Source: Clostridiales bacterium
Lineage (GTDB): Bacteria; Bacillota; Clostridia; Oscillospirales; UBA644
NCBI GenBank assembly: GCA_016281915.1
Contig: JAEEJO010000043.1
Coordinates: forward strand, 1 to 33,177
Length of the DNA: 33,177 nt
Reading direction: 5' to 3'
Within the stretch, counting starts at the first letter, position 1. Each line of letters starts with the position of its first letter. Both the position numbers and the translations under genes were made by a program. The notes beneath the pieces were generated by a model. The model worked only from the letters and a program-made list of their open reading frames with translations, ran no database searches and was not told the DNA's origin. Positions 32,953 to 33,177 of the stretch are shown here, in pieces.

Positions 32953-33177
32953 CTGAACCATCAGCCTTGTGGCAGTACTGGGATAGAGGCAATATCATGG
33001 AATTGATTTGACACCTGTAGATGAAAACACGCCTCTTCGTGAGATGCTGAAATGCTTTGAGGTAGGCACATTGATTGTAGATGTTCCGGAAGATCCCGCA
33101 AGGATTGGATTCCAGTTGAGCGGGAATTGCGACTGGGAAGAAGAGCATGGGATAGAGATCGATATCCTGGATGGCAA
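32925..33177 (+). pseudogene. Frameshifted remnant of a small unidentified protein gene (runs off the window)
   Basis: Two frames together read as one protein. From 32925 the frame gives ALTEPSALWQYWDRGNIMELI and then a TGA at 33009-33011. From about 33008, one base back, the next frame gives LTPVDENTPLREMLKCF, GTLIVDVPEDPARIGFQL and CDWEEEHGIEIDIL, open to the end of the window. A CxWEEEHG-like motif resembles small immunity-type or DUF proteins I cannot name with certainty. Either a single base was lost near 33006-33010, or a real gene begins at a weak codon such as TTG 33008. An ATG at 32997 has AGAGG seven bases upstream but reads only four codons before the stop. Base composition and context differ from the operon to the left. 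Confidence 0.45.

Noticed and set aside
32921..33177. Minus-strand open frames at the right edge
   Set aside because: They oppose the more protein-like plus-strand reading and have no start site or recognisable motif.

Overview
The window looks like a chromosomal segment of a low-to-mid GC Firmicute, most likely an uncultured gut Clostridium-class bacterium near Oscillospirales or Christensenellales. The evidence is the Firmicute order rimP-nusA-ylxR-ylxQ-infB-rbfA-nrnA-truB-ribF, the greA-lysS pair, Shine-Dalgarno-led genes, a YtrA-type GntR regulator and an NPKTAD-type sortase tail. Assignment below class is a guess. I see no tRNA, rRNA, CRISPR array or intact mobile element.

Layout. 1-157: the last 51 codons of a cell-wall-anchored protein, then a hairpin terminator. 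261-2294: a leftward pair (YwlE-like phosphatase, RimI) diverging from tsaD, with two promoters that face each other. 2350-7000: a leftward four-gene unit: ABC ATPase, a very large permease, a YtrA-type repressor and a lipoprotein. It starts at a strong promoter whose start site lies inside an 11-bp perfect palindrome, the probable repressor operator. 7021-10150: a leftward three-gene operon encoding a uroporphyrinogen-decarboxylase-fold protein, a PLP-dependent methionine gamma-lyase-like enzyme and a RimK-like ATP-grasp ligase. 10191-14604: two rightward, separately promoted genes for cytoplasmic proteins, a GH31 glycosidase and a GtaA-type six-hairpin protein. 14707-15462: tatD.

15541-23541 is the translation and ribosome-maturation operon (rimP to ribF), tightly packed with repeated start/stop overlaps and led by one extended -10 promoter with a hairpin at the very 5' end of the RNA. 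23608-32774 appears to be a second long rightward unit: a CdaR/PucR-type regulator, ftsE, ftsX, a coiled-coil M23 protein, two tandem S41 (Ctp) proteins, greA and lysS.

The most interesting part is 24785-30265. FtsEX normally controls a coiled-coil murein hydrolase or hydrolase activator from across the membrane. Here that partner is followed by a catalytically dead S41 homologue (Ser to Asp, Lys to Val) and then an intact S41 homologue with exact CtpB-like Ser-Lys-Gln spacing. The M23 partner has itself lost one canonical zinc ligand (HxH became HxD). I infer an envelope module in which a pseudoprotease/protease pair tunes an FtsEX-controlled hydrolase.

The right end (32775-33177) leaves the housekeeping operon. 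It holds short direct repeats and a small gene that reads through only if a frameshift is allowed. Seven of the eight promoters called here are close to the sigma-A consensus, and all eight have a 17-bp spacer, which supports the operon boundaries proposed.
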